From: JAAYYM01 sp964483155
GTDB taxonomy: Bacteria > Bacillota > Clostridia > Lachnospirales > Lachnospiraceae
Reading direction: 5' to 3'
Assembly (NCBI GenBank): GCA_964483155.1
Contig: CAZAAC010000050.1
Coordinates: 1-15,263 of the forward strand
DNA length: 15,263 nt
Part shown: positions 14,517 through 15,263 of the stretch, piece by piece
How the letters are laid out: every line of letters starts with the position of its first letter
Numbering within the stretch: the stretch's first letter is position 1
Translations under genes and position numbers: made by a program
Notes under the pieces: generated by a model
Seen by the model: the letters and a program-made list of their open reading frames with translations, nothing else
Told to the model about the DNA's origin: nothing
The model's database searches: none

Positions 14517-15263
14517 ATGAATATAATCGATATGTTAAATGAAAAGCAGCGAGAAGCTGCACTGCAAATAGAAGGGCCTGTTCTCATCCTGGCAGGTGCG
14601 GGCTCCGGCAAGACCAGAGTACTTACAAACAGAGCTGCTTATATGATTCAAAAAAAAGGAATCAATCCTTGGAATATTATGGCAATTACTTTTACGAATA
14701 AAGCGGCAGGAGAAATGCGTGCAAGAATAGATGATATCGTAGGAAATGGGTCAGAAAGTATTTGGGTTTCAACATTTCATAGCACATGTGTGCGAATCTT
14801 AAGGCGATATATTGACAGACTGGGGTTTGATACTAATTTCACAATTTATGATACAGATGATCAAAAAACGGTTATGAAGGAAATATGTAAGCGGTTACAG
14901 ATTGATACCAAACAGTTATCGGATCGGAAACTGCTTAATATGATATCCCATGCAAAGGATGAACTGATTTCTCCATCAGAATTTGAACTAAATGCAATGG
15001 GAGACTATGGAAAGAAAAGAGTGGCAGAGGTATACAAGGAGTATCAGTCAGTGCTTCGCAGAAGTAATGCACTTGATTTTGATGACTTAATCGTAAAGAC
15101 GGTCGAACTATTCAAACAGTGTCCTGATGTACTGGAATCTTATCAAAATCGCTTTTTATATATCATGGTCGATGAGTATCAGGATACCAATACGGTACAG
15201 TTCGAGCTAATCAGGTTATTAGCGGCTAAAAATAGAAATTTATGTGTAGTGGGTGATGATGAT
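14517..15263 (+). CDS. pcrA: ATP-dependent DNA helicase PcrA/UvrD, N-terminal part (runs off the window)
   Basis: The first 249 codons of a superfamily 1A helicase, open to the window end. Visible motifs in order: Q-motif LNEKQREA (7-14), Walker A AGAGSGKTR (~29-37), motif Ia ITFTNKAAGEM, motif Ib-like VSTFHSTCVRILRR, ALDFDDL, motif II VDEYQDTN (Walker B, DExQD form typical of UvrD/PcrA) and the start of motif III, VVGDDD. The family unwinds DNA 3'-5' in repair, rolling-circle replication and clearing of RecA filaments. In Firmicutes the single essential UvrD-like enzyme is PcrA, so I use that symbol. GGAG (14505-14508) lies 8 bases before the ATG. A full PcrA is ~720-750 residues, so about two thirds is missing only because the window ends. 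Confidence 0.95.
   Translation, partial: MNIIDMLNEKQREAALQIEGPVLILAGAGSGKTRVLTNRAAYMIQKKGINPWNIMAITFTNKAAGEMRARIDDIVGNGSESIWVSTFHSTCVRILRRYIDRLGFDTNFTIYDTDDQKTVMKEICKRLQIDTKQLSDRKLLNMISHAKDELISPSEFELNAMGDYGKKRVAEVYKEYQSVLRRSNALDFDDLIVKTVELFKQCPDVLESYQNRFLYIMVDEYQDTNTVQFELIRLLAAKNRNLCVVGDDD

Noticed and set aside
14305..14611. Two minus-strand open frames spanning the DUF1836-pcrA gap
   Set aside because: They overlap the clear pcrA N-terminus (Walker A) and the DUF1836 start region, and cover both promoters. They are frame shadows.

Overview
The window is AT-rich, has short intergenic gaps and strong AAGGAGG-type ribosome binding sites, and carries Firmicutes-type genes (YerC, PcrA, DUF1836, CheC, a lipoprotein LivK). 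It most likely comes from the chromosome of an anaerobic clostridium, probably Lachnospiraceae. The family-level guess is inference from protein style only. I see no transposase, integrase, tRNA, rRNA, CRISPR array or attachment site, and no gene-free stretch longer than about 165 bases.

Layout. (1) 1-43 is the last 13 codons of an unidentified gene. (2) 103-5840 is a signalling block. An AraC-type regulator (minus strand) is divergent from a two-gene operon. The first operon gene is a soluble diguanylate cyclase with a LacI-type ligand-binding domain. The second is an 870-residue protein joining a ferredoxin domain, an [FeFe]-hydrogenase H-cluster domain, another Fe-S module, a degenerate GGDEF (GGDQF) and an apparently intact EAL phosphodiesterase. 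The two sides are driven by face-to-face promoters whose -10 boxes overlap almost completely. (3) 5918-7120 (minus) is a CPA2-type cation/proton antiporter. (4) 7254-12521 (minus) is a complete branched-chain amino acid ABC transporter operon livK-livH-livM-livG-livF, with a cytidylate-kinase-like gene as its last cistron. (5) 12685-13302 (plus) is a lone CheC phosphatase gene. (6) 13431-13718 (plus) is a YerC/TrpR-like regulator, 13740-14372 (minus) a DUF1836 protein, and 14517-15263 (plus) the first 249 codons of PcrA/UvrD helicase, which runs off the window.

How it fits together. The signalling block is the most unusual part. It appears to encode opposing cyclic-di-GMP enzymes in one operon: synthesis controlled by a small ligand (probably sugar-like), breakdown controlled by an iron-sulfur/H-cluster module that looks like the sensory class of [FeFe] hydrogenases. 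If so, the cell would read a nutrient and H2 (or redox/CO) status and convert both into one second-messenger level. The H2-sensing role is inference. The domain order and the metal-ligand cysteines are read directly from the sequence. Most genes are bounded by hairpin terminators, several shared by convergent genes and overlapping stop codons, and most transcription units have recognisable sigma-A-type promoters with 17-base spacers.
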